NCBI RefSeq assembly: GCF_021922925.1
Contig: NZ_CP040786.1
Span: forward strand, 1,426,001 to 1,490,000
Source of the DNA: Clavibacter phaseoli
GTDB lineage: Bacteria > Actinomycetota > Actinomycetes > Actinomycetales > Microbacteriaceae
DNA: 64,000 nt
Direction of reading: 5' to 3'
Below, in pieces: positions 36,529 through 46,329 of this stretch (within the stretch, counting starts at the first letter, position 1; each line of letters starts with the position of its first letter). The translations under genes were made by a program, and so were the position numbers. The notes under the pieces were generated by a model. The model had not been told where the DNA came from. It saw only the letters and a program-made list of their open reading frames with translations, and searched no databases.

Positions 36529-37962
36529 TCAGTACCCCAGCTCCGCCTTCGCCGCCGCGTACGCCTGGCGCACCGCGGGCACGCCCGGCGCGTCGAAGAC
36601 CTCGTCGCCCGCGAGGGGCCACTCGGGGACGCTGCCCGTGAGGATCCACGCGGCCTGCTTCGCGGCGCCGTCGGCGACGAACTCGCCCGCGTCCGGCACG
36701 TGGATGGGGACGCCGAAGATCGTCGGCGCGATCTCGCGCACGGCGCGGCTCTTCGCCCCGCCGCCGATGAGGAGCACGCGCTCCACCTGCACGCCCTGGC
36801 GCGTGATCGCGTCGAGCCCGTCGGCCAGGCCGCACAGCATGCCCTCGACGTGCGCGCGGGCCATGGACGCGGGCGTGCTGTTGCGGAGGGTCATGCCGTG
36901 GAGGGACGCGGTCGCGTCGGGCAGGTTGGGGGTGCGCTCGCCCTCGAAGTAGGGCAGGAGCACGAGGCCGTCGGATCCCGCGGGCGCCTCGAGCGCGAGG
37001 TCGGACAGCCGCGCGTGGTCGACGCCGAGGAGCCGGGCGCCGCCGTCGAGCACGCGGGCGGCGTTGAGGGTCGCGATGAGCGGGAGGAAGTTGCCCGTGG
37101 CGTCCGCGAAGCCGGCGACCGTGCCGGAGGCGTCGGTGATGGGATCCGCCGTGACGGCGAACACCGTGCCGGACGTGCCGATCGACACGACCACGTCGCC
37201 CGGCACCGCGCCGAGGCCGAGCGCGGCGGCCGCGTTGTCGCCCGCGCCGGGGCCGACGGGGATGCCGGCAGGGACGCCGGGGATCCCGTCGCCCGTGACG
37301 CCGGCGGACTCGCCGGGCCCGAGGACCCGCGGCAGGCCGACCACGCGGCCGAGCGCGCGCTCCAGCAGGTCGAGGCGGTACTCCCCCGTGACGCTCGACC
37401 AGTACGCGGTGCCGCTCGCGTCGGAGCGGTCGGTGGCGAGGGCGGCGAGGTCCGGGGATCCGACGCCGTGGCCGAGCAGGCGCCAGGTCAGCCAGTCGTG
37501 CGGGAGGGCGATGGCGGCCACACGGGCGGCGTTCTCGGGCTCGGTGTCGCGGAGCCAGCGGAGCTTGGTGGCGGTGAAGGACGCGACCGGGACCACGCCC
37601 GTGGCGCTCGCCCAGGTCTCGGCGCCGAGCTCGTCGCGGAGGTCGGCGGCGGCCTGCGCGGAGCGCGTGTCGTTCCAGAGGAGCGCGTCGCGGACGACGG
37701 CGCCCCGTTCGTCGAGGCAGACCATGCCGTGCTGCTGGCCGCCGACGGAGATGGCGGCGACGTCGTCGAGGCCGCCGGCGTCGGCGATGGCGGAGAGGAG
37801 CGCGTCCCACCAGTGCGCGGGATCCACCTCCGTGCCGTCGGGGTGGGACGCGCGGCCGGAGCGCACGAGGGCGCCCGTGTCGAGGTCGCGGACGACCACC
37901 TTGCAGCTCTGCGTGGAGGAGTCGATGCCTGCTACGAGTGTCTTCGTTGTCACGATCAACAT
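36529..37962 (-). CDS. xylB: Xylulokinase
   Basis: A 477-residue FGGY-family sugar kinase that phosphorylates D-xylulose with ATP. N-terminal phosphate motif [15 protein letters not shown], substrate region [14 protein letters not shown] and [49 protein letters not shown] and C-terminal [14 protein letters not shown] are all typical XylB. It starts at ATG 37962; a GTG nine bases in is possible. The gene is alone; xylA and a xylose regulator are not adjacent. An inverted repeat at 37964-37979 may be an operator. Confidence 0.92.
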   Translation of the reverse strand: MLIVTTKTLVAGIDSSTQSCKVVVRDLDTGALVRSGRASHPDGTEVDPAHWWDALLSAIADAGGLDDVAAISVGGQQHGMVCLDERGAVVRDALLWNDTRSAQAAADLRDELGAETWASATGVVPVASFTATKLRWLRDTEPENAARVAAIALPHDWLTWRLLGHGVGSPDLAALATDRSDASGTAYWSSVTGEYRLDLLERALGRVVGLPRVLGPGESAGVTGDGIPGVPAGIPVGPGAGDNAAAALGLGAVPGDVVVSIGTSGTVFAVTADPITDASGTVAGFADATGNFLPLIATLNAARVLDGGARLLGVDHARLSDLALEAPAGSDGLVLLPYFEGERTPNLPDATASLHGMTLRNSTPASMARAHVEGMLCGLADGLDAITRQGVQVERVLLIGGGAKSRAVREIAPTIFGVPIHVPDAGEFVADGAAKQAAWILTGSVPEWPLAGDEVFDAPGVPAVRQAYAAAKAELGY

Positions 37963-37963
37963 A

Positions 37964-37979
37964 TTAGGGGGCGTCCTAA
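37964..37979. promoter_or_regulatory. Possible operator upstream of xylB
   Basis: A 16-bp imperfect palindrome, ttagggggcgtcctaa, with perfect 5-bp outer arms (TTAGG...CCTAA), ends 2 bp from the xylB start. TTAG...CTAA ends recall ROK-type sugar repressor sites, but no regulator gene is nearby. Confidence 0.35.
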
Positions 37980-37994
37980 GCTGGTCGGGCACCC

Positions 37995-38079
37995 GCGGGA
38001 GTGGTGGAATCGGTAGACACGCAGGATTTAGGTTCCTGTGCTTTCGAGCGTGAGGGTTCAAGTCCCTTCTCCCGCACCA
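37995..38079 (+). tRNA. tRNA-Leu (anticodon TAG)
   Basis: An 85-nt class II tRNA. The acceptor GCGGGAG pairs with CTCCCGC, the D-arm contains TGGTGGAATCGGTAGACAC, the anticodon stem CAGGA/TCCTG encloses loop TTTAGGT with anticodon TAG, there is a long variable arm, the T-loop reads GGTTCAAGTCC, and CCA is encoded. It reads CUA-type leucine codons, which are rare in this genome. It is divergent from xylB. Confidence 0.96.
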
Positions 38080-38142
38080 GCCGAGGAGCCCGCGAGGGCC
38101 ACTCGCCGCCGCGGCGCTCCGACCCGCAGCGAGGAGCATCCC

Positions 38143-39066
38143 GTGGACGAACGCCTCCGCCTCTGGACCCAGGAGACCCCCGTGCACCCGGTCCCCCGCC
38201 TCGCGGAAGCGCTCGGCCTGCACCCCGAGCGGCTCCTGATGAAGCGCGACGACCTCATCGGCTGGGGCGGCGGCGGCAACAAGGCGAGGAAGCTCGAGCG
38301 CTCGCTCGGCCGGGCCGTCGCGCGCGGGGTCAGCACGGTGCTCACCACGGGCGCCGCGCAGAGCAACCACGCGCGCATGACCGCGGCGGCCGGCGCGGCG
38401 CTCGGCCTCGACGTCGTGCTGGTCCTCGAGGGCCAGGAGGTCGCGGCGCGCGGCAACGTGCTGCTCGACGGGCTGTACGGCGCGCGCATCGAGTGGTCGG
38501 GTGACGAGCCGACGGACTCGCGCGCCGCGTCCGTCGTCGCGGAGCTCGAGGCGGCCGGCACGCGCGTGCACCGGGTGGCGTTCGGCGGATCCGACGCGCA
38601 CTCCGTGCAGGGCTTCGTCGACGCGGGCCACGAGCTCACCGGGCAGGTGGGCGAGGTCGACCACGTCGTCGCCGCCCTCGGCTCCGGCGGCACGATGGCC
38701 GGGCTCGTCGAGGCGCTGGGGCCCGAGCGCGTCCTCGGCGTCCACTGCGGGGCGGTCGCCGAGCCGCGCGCCGTGGTCGCGGGGTTCCTCGCGGAGCGCG
38801 GCACGGGGATCCGCGCGGACGCCCTGCGCATCGACGAGGGCCGCGTCGGCTCCGGCTACGGGCACCTCACGGACGAGGCGCGGGACGCGCTCGTGCTCGT
38901 GGCGCGCACGACGGGGATCCTCCTCGACCCCACCTACACGGCCCGCGCCGCGGCCGGGCTGGCGGCAGCCGTGAGCGAGGGATCCATCGGGCCGGACGAC
39001 CTGGTCGTCCTCTGGCACTCGGGCGGCATCCCGGGGCTCTTCGGCCACGCCGACCTCGGCGCCTGA
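38143..39066 (+). CDS. PLP-dependent D-cysteine desulfhydrase / ACC deaminase family protein
   Basis: A 307-residue PLP enzyme of the fold-II Trp-synthase-beta family. The start [27 protein letters not shown] and the lysine motif [11 protein letters not shown] (Schiff-base Lys in NKARK) identify the DcyD/ACC deaminase group; [16 protein letters not shown] and [11 protein letters not shown] are the phosphate/cofactor loops. D-cysteine desulfhydrase and ACC deaminase cannot be separated by eye. In a plant-associated host either would matter (D-amino acid detoxification or ethylene lowering), but that is speculation. GTG 38143 follows gaggag; an in-frame start at 38038 lies inside the tRNA and is rejected. 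Confidence 0.82.
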   Translation: MDERLRLWTQETPVHPVPRLAEALGLHPERLLMKRDDLIGWGGGGNKARKLERSLGRAVARGVSTVLTTGAAQSNHARMTAAAGAALGLDVVLVLEGQEVAARGNVLLDGLYGARIEWSGDEPTDSRAASVVAELEAAGTRVHRVAFGGSDAHSVQGFVDAGHELTGQVGEVDHVVAALGSGGTMAGLVEALGPERVLGVHCGAVAEPRAVVAGFLAERGTGIRADALRIDEGRVGSGYGHLTDEARDALVLVARTTGILLDPTYTARAAAGLAAAVSEGSIGPDDLVVLWHSGGIPGLFGHADLGA

Positions 39067-39191
39067 CCCGCGCCACGGCCCTCGACCGGGGGTGGCCGGG
39101 ACTCGGCGCGCGCGCGGCCTCGCCCGATATCCTGTGCTCTGCCGCAGGTCGCACCGCTCACGTCGCGACCCACCACGACTGGAGCCACCAC

Positions 39192-39920
39192 GTGCATCCC
39201 CTGCTCTTCGACTTCCTCGACTCGACGACCCTCATCGAGTCGTTCGGGGGATTCGCCCTCATCGGGATCTGCCTGATCATCTTCGCCGAGACCGGCCTGC
39301 TGTTCGGGTTCCTGTTCCCCGGCGACACGCTCCTCGTCATCGCGGGCCTGACCCTCCCCGGGATCACCGGCATCGACATCTGGTGGGTCTGCCTGGCGAT
39401 CGCCTTCTCGGCGTTCGCGGGCGGCGAGGTCGGCTACCTCATCGGCCACAAGGCGGGACCGCGGGTCTTCGAGCGCAAGGACTCCGGCATCTTCAGCCGG
39501 CAGAACGTCGTGCGCACCAACGCCTTCTTCGCGCGCTTCGGCGGGCTCGCCGTCATCGCGGCGCGCTTCGTGCCCATCGTCCGCACCTTCGCGCCCATCG
39601 CCGCCGGCGTCGGCCACATGGACTACCGCAAGTACTCCCTCTACAACGCGATCGGCGCCCTCATCTGGGGCGCGGGCCTCACCTTCCTGGGCCACCTGCT
39701 CAACGGCTTCCCGCCGATCCGCGACTTCGTCACGCACTACATCGACTACGTGCTCCTGGGGGCCGTGTTCGTCACGGTCGTGCCCGCGGCGATCCACTTC
39801 CTGCGGGCGCGCAAGCACGCGCGCGACGAGGAGGCGGCGGGCGTCACGCACGACGGCGAGGACCTCGCGCTCACCCGCGAGGAGTTCGACCAGGACCCCT
39901 CGAACGACCCGCGGCGCTGA
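39192..39920 (+). CDS. DedA family membrane protein
   Basis: A 242-residue VTT/DedA protein with about five membrane segments. Motifs are [24 protein letters not shown] (the reentrant E-x3-G-x2-P region), [53 protein letters not shown] (the F-x-R-x(P)-R motif) and a charged C-terminal tail. DedA relatives translocate lipid carriers such as undecaprenyl phosphate or phosphatidylethanolamine. It starts at GTG 39192. Its stop codon lies within the first unit of a 23-bp tandem repeat. Confidence 0.9.
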   Translation: MHPLLFDFLDSTTLIESFGGFALIGICLIIFAETGLLFGFLFPGDTLLVIAGLTLPGITGIDIWWVCLAIAFSAFAGGEVGYLIGHKAGPRVFERKDSGIFSRQNVVRTNAFFARFGGLAVIAARFVPIVRTFAPIAAGVGHMDYRKYSLYNAIGALIWGAGLTFLGHLLNGFPPIRDFVTHYIDYVLLGAVFVTVVPAAIHFLRARKHARDEEAAGVTHDGEDLALTREEFDQDPSNDPRR

Positions 39921-40015
39921 GGCGGGCGCCCACGCGGCGCTGAGGCGGGCGTCCACGCGGCGCTGAGGCGGGCGTCCACGCGGCGCTGATGGTGGCAGCC
40001 ACGCACCGCTGATCC
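39911..40015. repeat. 23-bp direct tandem repeat (about 4.5 units)
   Basis: Units of 23 bp (consensus gcggcgctgaggcgggcgtccac) start at 39911, 39934 and 39957 and are nearly identical (one substitution); a fourth at 39980 is degenerate, and a fifth partial copy starts at 40003. There are no unique spacers. The first unit contains the TGA stop of the DedA gene, and each unit carries the same tga. Confidence 0.92.
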
Positions 40016-40100
40016 GCCGATCCCGGCGACGCCCCGCATGCCGGTGACGCGCGGCATCGGTCGTGACCCGCTGCGTCCACCCGACGGGTCGTCCGCCGCG

Positions 40101-41018
40101 TCAGACGTGGTGGCGGTGCTCATGCCCGGCGTGCTCCTCGGGCTCCAGCTGGAAGGTGCTGTGCTCGACGTCGAAGTGGTCGTCGAGGCAGCCGGACAGC
40201 CGGTCGAGCAGCTCGCCCGTGCGGCCCTCGCGGAACACCTCCTGCTCTACCACGACGTGCGCGGTGAAGACAGGCGACCCGGACGTGATGGCCCAGACGT
40301 GCACGTCGTGGACCGCCGTGACGCCGGGGGTCTCGAGCAGGTGGGCGCGGATCCGCTCGGGCTCGGTGCCCACGGGCGTGGACTCGTTCAGCACGCGCAC
40401 GACGTCGCGCAGCAGCACGACCGCCCGCGGCACGATGAGCGCGGCGATGACGAGCGAGGCGATGGCGTCCGCGCGCCCGAAGCCGGTGACCGCGATCACC
40501 ACGCCCGCGATGATCGTGGCGACGGACCCGAAGGCGTCGCCGAGCACCTCGAGGTAGGCGCCGCGCATGTTGATCGAGCGCCCCGCTCCCCCGCGGAGCA
40601 CCAGGAGCGCCCCGATGTTGGCGACCAGGCCGATGCAGGCCGCGAGCAGCATGATGCCCGGGTCGACCTCGGGGCCCTCCGGCGCGAGCAGCCGCTGGAT
40701 GCCCTGCACCGCGACGTAGACGGCGACGCCCGAGAGGATCAGCCCGTTGACGAGGGCGCCGAGGACCTCGCCGCGCTGGAAGCCGAAGGTGTGCCGGTCG
40801 GTCGCGGGACGGGCGGCGACGATGGTGGCGACCAGGGCGATGCCGAGGCCCAGCAGGTCGCTCGTCATGTGGCCCGCGTCGGCGAGCAGCGCCAGCGACC
40901 CGGAGACGAGCGCGCCGACGACCTCGACCACGAGGACGGTGGCGGTGATCGCGATGGCGGCGACGAGGCGGCGACGGTCGGTCGTGGCCGCGCCGTGGTC
41001 GTGCGATCCGGAACCCAT
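40101..41018 (-). CDS. Cation diffusion facilitator (CzcD/ZitB-like) metal exporter
   Basis: A 305-residue six-TM metal:proton antiporter. TM2 carries LLADAGHMTSDLLGLG with the H-x3-D metal site, TM5 has AYLEVLGDAFGSV (Glu and Asp positions), and a C-terminal cytosolic domain (residues ~205-300) begins HLLETPGVTAVHDVHVWAITSG. The C-terminus is His-rich (EEHAGHEHRHHV), and the N-terminus has HDHG. Zn2+ is the most likely substrate; Co2+ or Cd2+ are possible. ATG 41018 was preferred to an in-frame start at 41045. The 90-bp gap to rdgB suggests separate expression. Confidence 0.88.
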   Translation of the reverse strand: MGSGSHDHGAATTDRRRLVAAIAITATVLVVEVVGALVSGSLALLADAGHMTSDLLGLGIALVATIVAARPATDRHTFGFQRGEVLGALVNGLILSGVAVYVAVQGIQRLLAPEGPEVDPGIMLLAACIGLVANIGALLVLRGGAGRSINMRGAYLEVLGDAFGSVATIIAGVVIAVTGFGRADAIASLVIAALIVPRAVVLLRDVVRVLNESTPVGTEPERIRAHLLETPGVTAVHDVHVWAITSGSPVFTAHVVVEQEVFREGRTGELLDRLSGCLDDHFDVEHSTFQLEPEEHAGHEHRHHV

Positions 41019-41108
41019 GCGTCCACCGTACGGGCCCGCGGTCATGCGGATCCAGCCGGGGGCGCAGTCGGGAACGAGTCCCGCTCTCAGGAGGGTCGGG
41101 AGGAGGCG

Positions 41109-41717
41109 TCAGCCCTCGCCGAGGAGCTCCCGCCGGACCACGGGCATGATCGCGTCGAACGCGAGCGCGCGGTGGCTGACGCGGTTCTTCTCGTCGGCGC
41201 TGAGGGCCGCCGCGCTCGCGCCGCCGGTGGCCGGCCGGAAGACCGGGTCGTAGCCGAAGCCGCCGCCGCCGGCGACCTCGCGGAGCACGGATCCCTCCCA
41301 CACGCCGACCGCGGTGCGCTCGACGAGGCCGTCCGCGGTGGGGACGACGAGGGCCGCGGCGCACGTGAAGCGGGCGCCGCGGTGGGCGTCCGGCACGTCC
41401 CCCAGCTGCCAGAGGAGCAGCTCGAGGTTCTCGCGGCTGTCCCGCGCAGGCCCGGACCAGCGCGCGGAGAAGATGCCCGGCGATCCGCCCAGGACGTCGA
41501 CGCCGATGCCGGAGTCGTCCGCCAGCGCCGCGTGCCCCGTGTGGAGCGCCGCCGCGCGCGCCTTGATGAGCGCGTTCTCCTCGAACGTCGTGCCGTCCTC
41601 GACGGGCTCGGGGCCGTCGTAGGCGACCAGGTCGATCCCGTCGAGGCGGGTGCCGAGGATCCGGCGCAGCTCCTCGACCTTGTGGGCGTTGTGCGTGGCG
41701 AGGACGAGCGCGATCAC
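41109..41717 (-). CDS. rdgB: Non-canonical purine NTP pyrophosphatase (RdgB/HAM1)
   Basis: A 202-residue housecleaning enzyme that hydrolyses dITP, ITP and XTP. It has the N-terminal substrate motif VLATHNAHKVEELRRIL, the central LADDSGIGVDVLGGSPGIFSARWSG with catalytic Asp residues, a GGGGFGYDPVFRP loop and the late SHRALAFDA. It is 10 bp after rph on the same strand, completing the usual actinobacterial set murI-rph-rdgB, read leftward. Confidence 0.94.
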   Translation of the reverse strand: MIALVLATHNAHKVEELRRILGTRLDGIDLVAYDGPEPVEDGTTFEENALIKARAAALHTGHAALADDSGIGVDVLGGSPGIFSARWSGPARDSRENLELLLWQLGDVPDAHRGARFTCAAALVVPTADGLVERTAVGVWEGSVLREVAGGGGFGYDPVFRPATGGASAAALSADEKNRVSHRALAFDAIMPVVRRELLGEG

Positions 41718-41727
41718 GGCCGTTCCC

Positions 41728-42465
41728 TCAGCGGCCGAGCGCCTGCGCCTGCAGCGCGGTGAGCGTGGTGCCGCCGCCGAGCGCGAGGTCGAGGAGGGCG
41801 TCGAGCTCGGCGCGGTCGAAGGGCGCGCCCTCCGCCGTGCCCTGGACCTCGACGAAGGATCCGCTGCCCGTCATCACGACGTTCATGTCGGTCTCGGCCC
41901 GGACGTCCTCGACGTACGCGAGGTCGAGCAGGGGCTTCCCGTCGACGATTCCCACGGAGACCGCGGCGACGCTGTCCTTGAGCGGCGTGGCGCGCTGCGC
42001 GATGAACTTCCGCTCGCGGCCCCACTCGAGCGCGTCGGCCAGCGCGACGTACGCGCCCGTGATGGCCGCCGTGCGCGTGCCGCCGTCGGCCTGCAGCACG
42101 TCGCAGTCGATGACGATCGTGTTCTCGCCGAGGGCCTTCATGTCGACGACGGCGCGGAGGCTGCGGCCGATGAGGCGGGAGATCTCGTGCGTGCGCCCGC
42201 CGACCTTGCCCTTGACGGCCTCGCGGTCCATGCGCTCGTTGGTGGCGCGCGGGAGCATCGCGTACTCGGCCGTGACCCAGCCCTGGCCGCTGCCGGCCTT
42301 CCAGCGCGGCACGCGGTTCGTGAAGGACGCGGTGCAGAGGACGCGGGTGCGCCCGAAGGAGATGAGGGCGGATCCCTCGGCCTGCTCGCTCCAGTTCCGC
42401 TCGATGGTGATCTCGCGCAGCTGGTCGGCGGCGCGGCCGTCGTGGCGGGGGGTGGGGTCGGTCAT
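41728..42465 (-). CDS. rph: Ribonuclease PH
   Basis: A 245-residue phosphorolytic 3'-exoribonuclease for tRNA maturation. Landmarks are the start [87 protein letters not shown] and the active-site [25 protein letters not shown]. The ATG overlaps the murI stop by four bases. It ends 10 bp before rdgB. Confidence 0.96.
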   Translation of the reverse strand: MTDPTPRHDGRAADQLREITIERNWSEQAEGSALISFGRTRVLCTASFTNRVPRWKAGSGQGWVTAEYAMLPRATNERMDREAVKGKVGGRTHEISRLIGRSLRAVVDMKALGENTIVIDCDVLQADGGTRTAAITGAYVALADALEWGRERKFIAQRATPLKDSVAAVSVGIVDGKPLLDLAYVEDVRAETDMNVVMTGSGSFVEVQGTAEGAPFDRAELDALLDLALGGGTTLTALQAQALGR

Positions 42466-43358
42466 GTGCGGCCTCGGCTCGGGTCGGGGGTGGATGGGGT
42501 GACATCGGCGTTCGGCGCGTCGGACGCGTCGTCCCGCAGCCGGTGGGGCAGGGAGATCGCGCCCGTCTCGACGAGCTCGACGTGCGTGACGCCCGTCCCG
42601 AGCATGCGGCGCGCGAGGTCCTCGAAGTCGGACGCGCGCCCGCCGGTGGCCTCGTACCGGATCACGGGCGGCGCGTCGGAGCGGCGCTCGAGGCCCGCGG
42701 ACACGAGCTCCCGGTACACGTCCTTGGCGGTCTCGGTGTCGCTCGAGACGAGCGTGACGTCGGGGCCCATGAGCAGCGAGATCGCGCCCTCGAGGAACGG
42801 GTAGTGCGTGCAGCCGAGGACGAGCGTGTCGACGTCGGCCGCGCGCAGCGGCGCGAGGTACTCCGCCGCGGCCGCCATCAGCTCGGGGCCCGACGTCTCG
42901 CCCCGCTCGACGAACTCGACGAAGCGCGGCGCCTCGGCCGAGGTGAGCGCCAGGTGCGGCGCGGCCGCGAAGGCGTCGTCGTAGGCGCGGCTCGTGACGG
43001 TGGCGTGGGTGGCGATGACACCCACGCGGTGGTTGCGTGTGACGCTCACGGCGGTGCGCACGGCCGGCTGGATCACCTCCACCACGGGGATGTCGTAGCG
43101 CTCGCGGGCGTCGCGCAGCATGGCCGCGGAGGCCGTGTTGCAGGCGATGACGAGCATCTTCACGCCGCGCTCGACGAGGTCGTCGAGGACCGCGAGCGCG
43201 TAGCGTCGGACGTCCGCGATGGGCTTGTCGCCGTAGGGCGTGTGCGCCGTGTCGCCGATGTAGATGATCGACTCGCGCGGGAGGAGCGTCGCGACGGCGC
43301 GGGCCACCGTGAGGCCGCCGACGCCGGAGTCGAAGATCCCGATCGGCGCGTCGCTCAT
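42462..43358 (-). CDS. murI: Glutamate racemase
   Basis: A 298-residue enzyme making D-glutamate for peptidoglycan. It opens with [18 protein letters not shown], has the first catalytic Cys in VIACNTASA and the second in [12 protein letters not shown], with THYPF as expected. A ~35-residue C-terminal tail beyond the family core ends PDPSRGRT. It is the first gene of murI-rph-rdgB and overlaps rph by four bases. The upstream photolyase gene is on the same strand, 58 bp away. Confidence 0.95.
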   Translation of the reverse strand: MSDAPIGIFDSGVGGLTVARAVATLLPRESIIYIGDTAHTPYGDKPIADVRRYALAVLDDLVERGVKMLVIACNTASAAMLRDARERYDIPVVEVIQPAVRTAVSVTRNHRVGVIATHATVTSRAYDDAFAAAPHLALTSAEAPRFVEFVERGETSGPELMAAAAEYLAPLRAADVDTLVLGCTHYPFLEGAISLLMGPDVTLVSSDTETAKDVYRELVSAGLERRSDAPPVIRYEATGGRASDFEDLARRMLGTGVTHVELVETGAISLPHRLRDDASDAPNADVTPSTPDPSRGRT

Positions 43359-43416
43359 CGTGCCAGCCTACCGGCGGCCCCGGGCGCGCCCGGAGCCGAC
43401 CGCGGTCGCGCGCGCG

Positions 43417-44880
43417 TCACAGCGACCGCCGGGCGTCCTCCTGGGCGACGAGCTCCGGCAGGTCCTTCAGCCGGCGCAGCCCGGCGAGCGGCTGGGCCAT
43501 GCGCGCGTTGCCGCGGAGACGCTCCTGGTTGCGGTCGAGGAACCACCAGTACCCGGCCGTGTACGGGCACGCCGTGGGGCCGACGCGGACCTTCGGGTCG
43601 AACGGGCAGCCGCCGCAGTGGTCCGACATCCGGTCGATATAGGCGCCGCCGCCCGCGTACGGCTTCGTCGCCATGCGACCGCCGTCGGCGTGCAGCGCCA
43701 TGCCGACGACGTTCGCCGGCATGACCCACGGCGTGCCGTCGACGAAGGAGTCGATGAACCAGTCGTTCATGGCCTCGGGGTCGTAGCCGCGCTGGAGCGC
43801 CAGGTTGCCGAGGATCATCAGCCGCTCGATGTGGTGCGCCCACCCGTGCGCGCGCACCTTGTCGACGACGTGGGAGAGGCACGCGGCCTCGATGCCGGAC
43901 GCGTCGAGCTCCTGCAGCGCGGTCGGCACGCCGCGGTGCGCGTCGAGCCGGTTCTGCGACGTGTAGTCGTCCTCGAAGGCCCAGTAGAGGTGCCACACGT
44001 AGTCGCGCCAGCCCATGATCTGCCGCACGATGCCCTCGACGCTCGCGATGGGCGCGCGCCCGGCCGCGTGCTCGGCGACGATGCGCTCGATGACGTCCGC
44101 CGGATCCAGCACCCCCATGTTCATGGTGGCGCTCATGAGCGAGTGCGCCATGGTCCAGTCCCCCTGGAGCGACGCGTCCTCGAAGGGGCCGAAGTCGTTG
44201 AGCCGGCTCGCCACGAAGTCGTCGAGCGCCAGGCGCCCCTCCTCGGGCGTGACCGCGAAGCGCCGCGGCCCGTCGTCGCCCACGAAGCGCACGAGACCCT
44301 TCCGCTCCCACTCGTCGAGGTCGGCGCGGACCTCCCGGTCGATGTCGTCCTCCTCCGGCCACCACGGCTCGGGCAGGCCGAGGGTGGCCGCGCCCTTCGG
44401 CGGCCTCTCGCGGTTGTCGTGGTCGTAGTTCCAGCGGCCGCCGACCGGGTCGTCGCCGTCCATGAGGATGCCCGTGCGGGCGCGCGACCACCGGTAGAAG
44501 TCCTCCATGACGAGCCGGTTCGAGGTGCGGCCCGCCATCCACTCGGCGAACTCCTGCTCGCTCGTGACGAAGCCGCGGCTCGGGAGCACCTCCGCGCCGA
44601 TCTCCGCGACGAGGCGCCGGAGCCCGCGGGAGGTGGGGTCGATGACCTCGAGGTCGTCCCGGCCCTCGACGACCTCGCGGTAGTGGTCGACCTGGTGGAA
44701 CTCCACCCGGTCGCCCAGCGCCCGCGCGCGGTGCCGGATGCCCGACAGGATGAGGTGCGCCTTGGCCCGGTGGTACGGCCGCCGGGCGAGCAGGCCCCGC
44801 GACTCGATGAGCAGCATCGGCCCGCCGTCGTCGAAGTGGTCGCCCAGCTGGTCGGCCAGGATCCATCGCGTGCGCTCCAT
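43417..44880 (-). CDS. Iron-sulfur bacterial cryptochrome / (6-4) photolyase family protein
   Basis: A 487-residue FAD protein of the FeS-BCP (PhrB) class. The N-terminal antenna domain begins RWILADQLGDHFDDGG, and the helical FAD domain includes EDFYRWSRARTGILMDGDDPVGGRWNYDHDNR and FWGWRDY-like IMGWRDYVWHLYW. Four cysteines are placed as in PhrB: one in EAACLSH, two in DHCGGCPFDP and one in TACPYT; they should hold a [4Fe-4S] cluster. Likely role is repair of (6-4) photoproducts using light; a pure photoreceptor is the alternative. It is divergent from pncB (92-bp gap). Confidence 0.88.
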   Translation of the reverse strand: MERTRWILADQLGDHFDDGGPMLLIESRGLLARRPYHRAKAHLILSGIRHRARALGDRVEFHQVDHYREVVEGRDDLEVIDPTSRGLRRLVAEIGAEVLPSRGFVTSEQEFAEWMAGRTSNRLVMEDFYRWSRARTGILMDGDDPVGGRWNYDHDNRERPPKGAATLGLPEPWWPEEDDIDREVRADLDEWERKGLVRFVGDDGPRRFAVTPEEGRLALDDFVASRLNDFGPFEDASLQGDWTMAHSLMSATMNMGVLDPADVIERIVAEHAAGRAPIASVEGIVRQIMGWRDYVWHLYWAFEDDYTSQNRLDAHRGVPTALQELDASGIEAACLSHVVDKVRAHGWAHHIERLMILGNLALQRGYDPEAMNDWFIDSFVDGTPWVMPANVVGMALHADGGRMATKPYAGGGAYIDRMSDHCGGCPFDPKVRVGPTACPYTAGYWWFLDRNQERLRGNARMAQPLAGLRRLKDLPELVAQEDARRSL

Positions 44881-44972
44881 GGCACGAACCTAGGCCGGAC
44901 CCCCGTCATCGTCCCGACCCGTGCGCGATGCGGACGGGCCGCCCCCGACGGGCGCCGCCCTAGGCTGGGCGG

Positions 44973-46289
44973 GTGACCCAGGCGACCTCCCTCCTCACCG
45001 ACCGGTACGAGCTGACGATGCTCGACGCAGCGCTGAAGGCGGGCACCCACGACCGCGAGTGCGTCTTCGAGTGCTTCGCCCGGCGCCTCCCGAGCGGCCG
45101 CCGCTTCGGCGTCGTCGCCGGCACCGGCCGGCTCCTCGAGCTGATCCGCGACTTCCGCTTCGGCGACGCCGAGCTCGAGTACCTGCGCTCCGAGCGCGTC
45201 GTGGGCGATGAGGCCCTGGCCTGGCTCGCCGACTACCGGTTCCGCGGCCGCATCACCGGCTACCGCGAGGGCGAGGTCTACTTCCCCGGATCGCCGCTCC
45301 TCACGGTCGAGGCGCCGTTCGCCGACGGGGTGATCCTCGAGACGCTCGTGCTCAGCGTCCTCAACTACGACTCCGCGGTCGCGAGCGCCGCCGCGCGCAT
45401 GGTGCAGGTCGCCGGCGGCCGCCCGCTCGCGGAGATGGGATCCCGCCGCACGGGCGAGCGCTCCGCCGTCGCCGCCGCACGCGCGGCCTTCATCGCGGGC
45501 TTCGGCGCCACCTCGAACCTCGAGGCCGGCCGCACGTGGGGCGTGCCGACCATGGGCACCGCCGCCCACTCCTTCACGCTCCTGCACGACACCGAGGAGC
45601 AGGCGTTCCGGGCCCAGGTCGACGCGCTCGGCCCCGGCACGACCCTCCTCGTGGACACCTACGACGTGCGCCAGGGCGTGGAGACCGCGGTCCGCGTCGC
45701 CGGCCCCGGCCTCGGCGCCGTCCGGCTCGACTCCGGCGACCTGCCGGTGCTCGTCGGCGAGGTGCGCGCGCAGCTCGACGCGCTGGGCGCCACGGGCACG
45801 CGGATCACCGTCACCAACGACCTCGACGAGCACGGCATCGCCGGGCTCGCCGCCTCCCCCGTCGACTCCTACGGGGTCGGGACCTCGCTCGTCACCGGAT
45901 CCGGCGCCCCGGCGGCCGGCATGGTCTTCAAGCTCGTCGCGCACCGCGACGCGGGCGGCGACGGCGAGTGGGTGGCCGTCGCGAAGCGGTCGACGGGCAA
46001 GCAGAGCCGCGGCGGCCTCAAGGGCGCGCTGCGGCGCCATGACGCCCAGGGCGTCGCGACGTCGGAGCTCGTCACCGTCGGCCCGCACCCGGCTCCGCTC
46101 CCCGGCGACCGCGACCTCGTCGTCACTCTGGCCGAGGGCGGCGAGCCGGATCCGCGCTGGCTCGGAAGCGCGGGCACCGCCGCGGCTCGCGCGCACCACG
46201 CCGTCGCCGTGCGCGCGCTGCCGGCGCAGGCCTTCCGGCTCCGGGCGGGCGACCCGGCGATCCCCACCGAGGAGGGCACGGCCGCCTGA
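44973..46289 (+). CDS. pncB: Nicotinate phosphoribosyltransferase
   Basis: A 438-residue NAD-salvage enzyme joining nicotinate to PRPP. It has TDRYELTMLDAALKAG at the start, VFECFARRLPSGRRFGVVAG, NYDSAVASAAARMVQ, EMGSRRTGERSAVAAARAAFIAGFGATSNLEAG, the autophosphorylated-His region PTMGTAAHSFTLLHD, and later VTNDLDEHGI. It begins at GTG 44973 and is monocistronic, convergent with the DUF3039 gene. Confidence 0.94.
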   Translation: MTQATSLLTDRYELTMLDAALKAGTHDRECVFECFARRLPSGRRFGVVAGTGRLLELIRDFRFGDAELEYLRSERVVGDEALAWLADYRFRGRITGYREGEVYFPGSPLLTVEAPFADGVILETLVLSVLNYDSAVASAAARMVQVAGGRPLAEMGSRRTGERSAVAAARAAFIAGFGATSNLEAGRTWGVPTMGTAAHSFTLLHDTEEQAFRAQVDALGPGTTLLVDTYDVRQGVETAVRVAGPGLGAVRLDSGDLPVLVGEVRAQLDALGATGTRITVTNDLDEHGIAGLAASPVDSYGVGTSLVTGSGAPAAGMVFKLVAHRDAGGDGEWVAVAKRSTGKQSRGGLKGALRRHDAQGVATSELVTVGPHPAPLPGDRDLVVTLAEGGEPDPRWLGSAGTAAARAHHAVAVRALPAQAFRLRAGDPAIPTEEGTAA

Positions 46290-46329
46290 CGCGGATCGGG
46301 CGGACGCGTCTCGTGCGGTGGCGGGGCTC

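Noticed and set aside
38038..38142. Earlier start of the D-cysteine desulfhydrase-like gene
   Set aside because: The in-frame ATG lies inside the tRNA-Leu gene; GTG 38143 has a ribosome site.
39911..40015. CRISPR array
   Set aside because: Units are contiguous without unique spacers and no cas gene is present.
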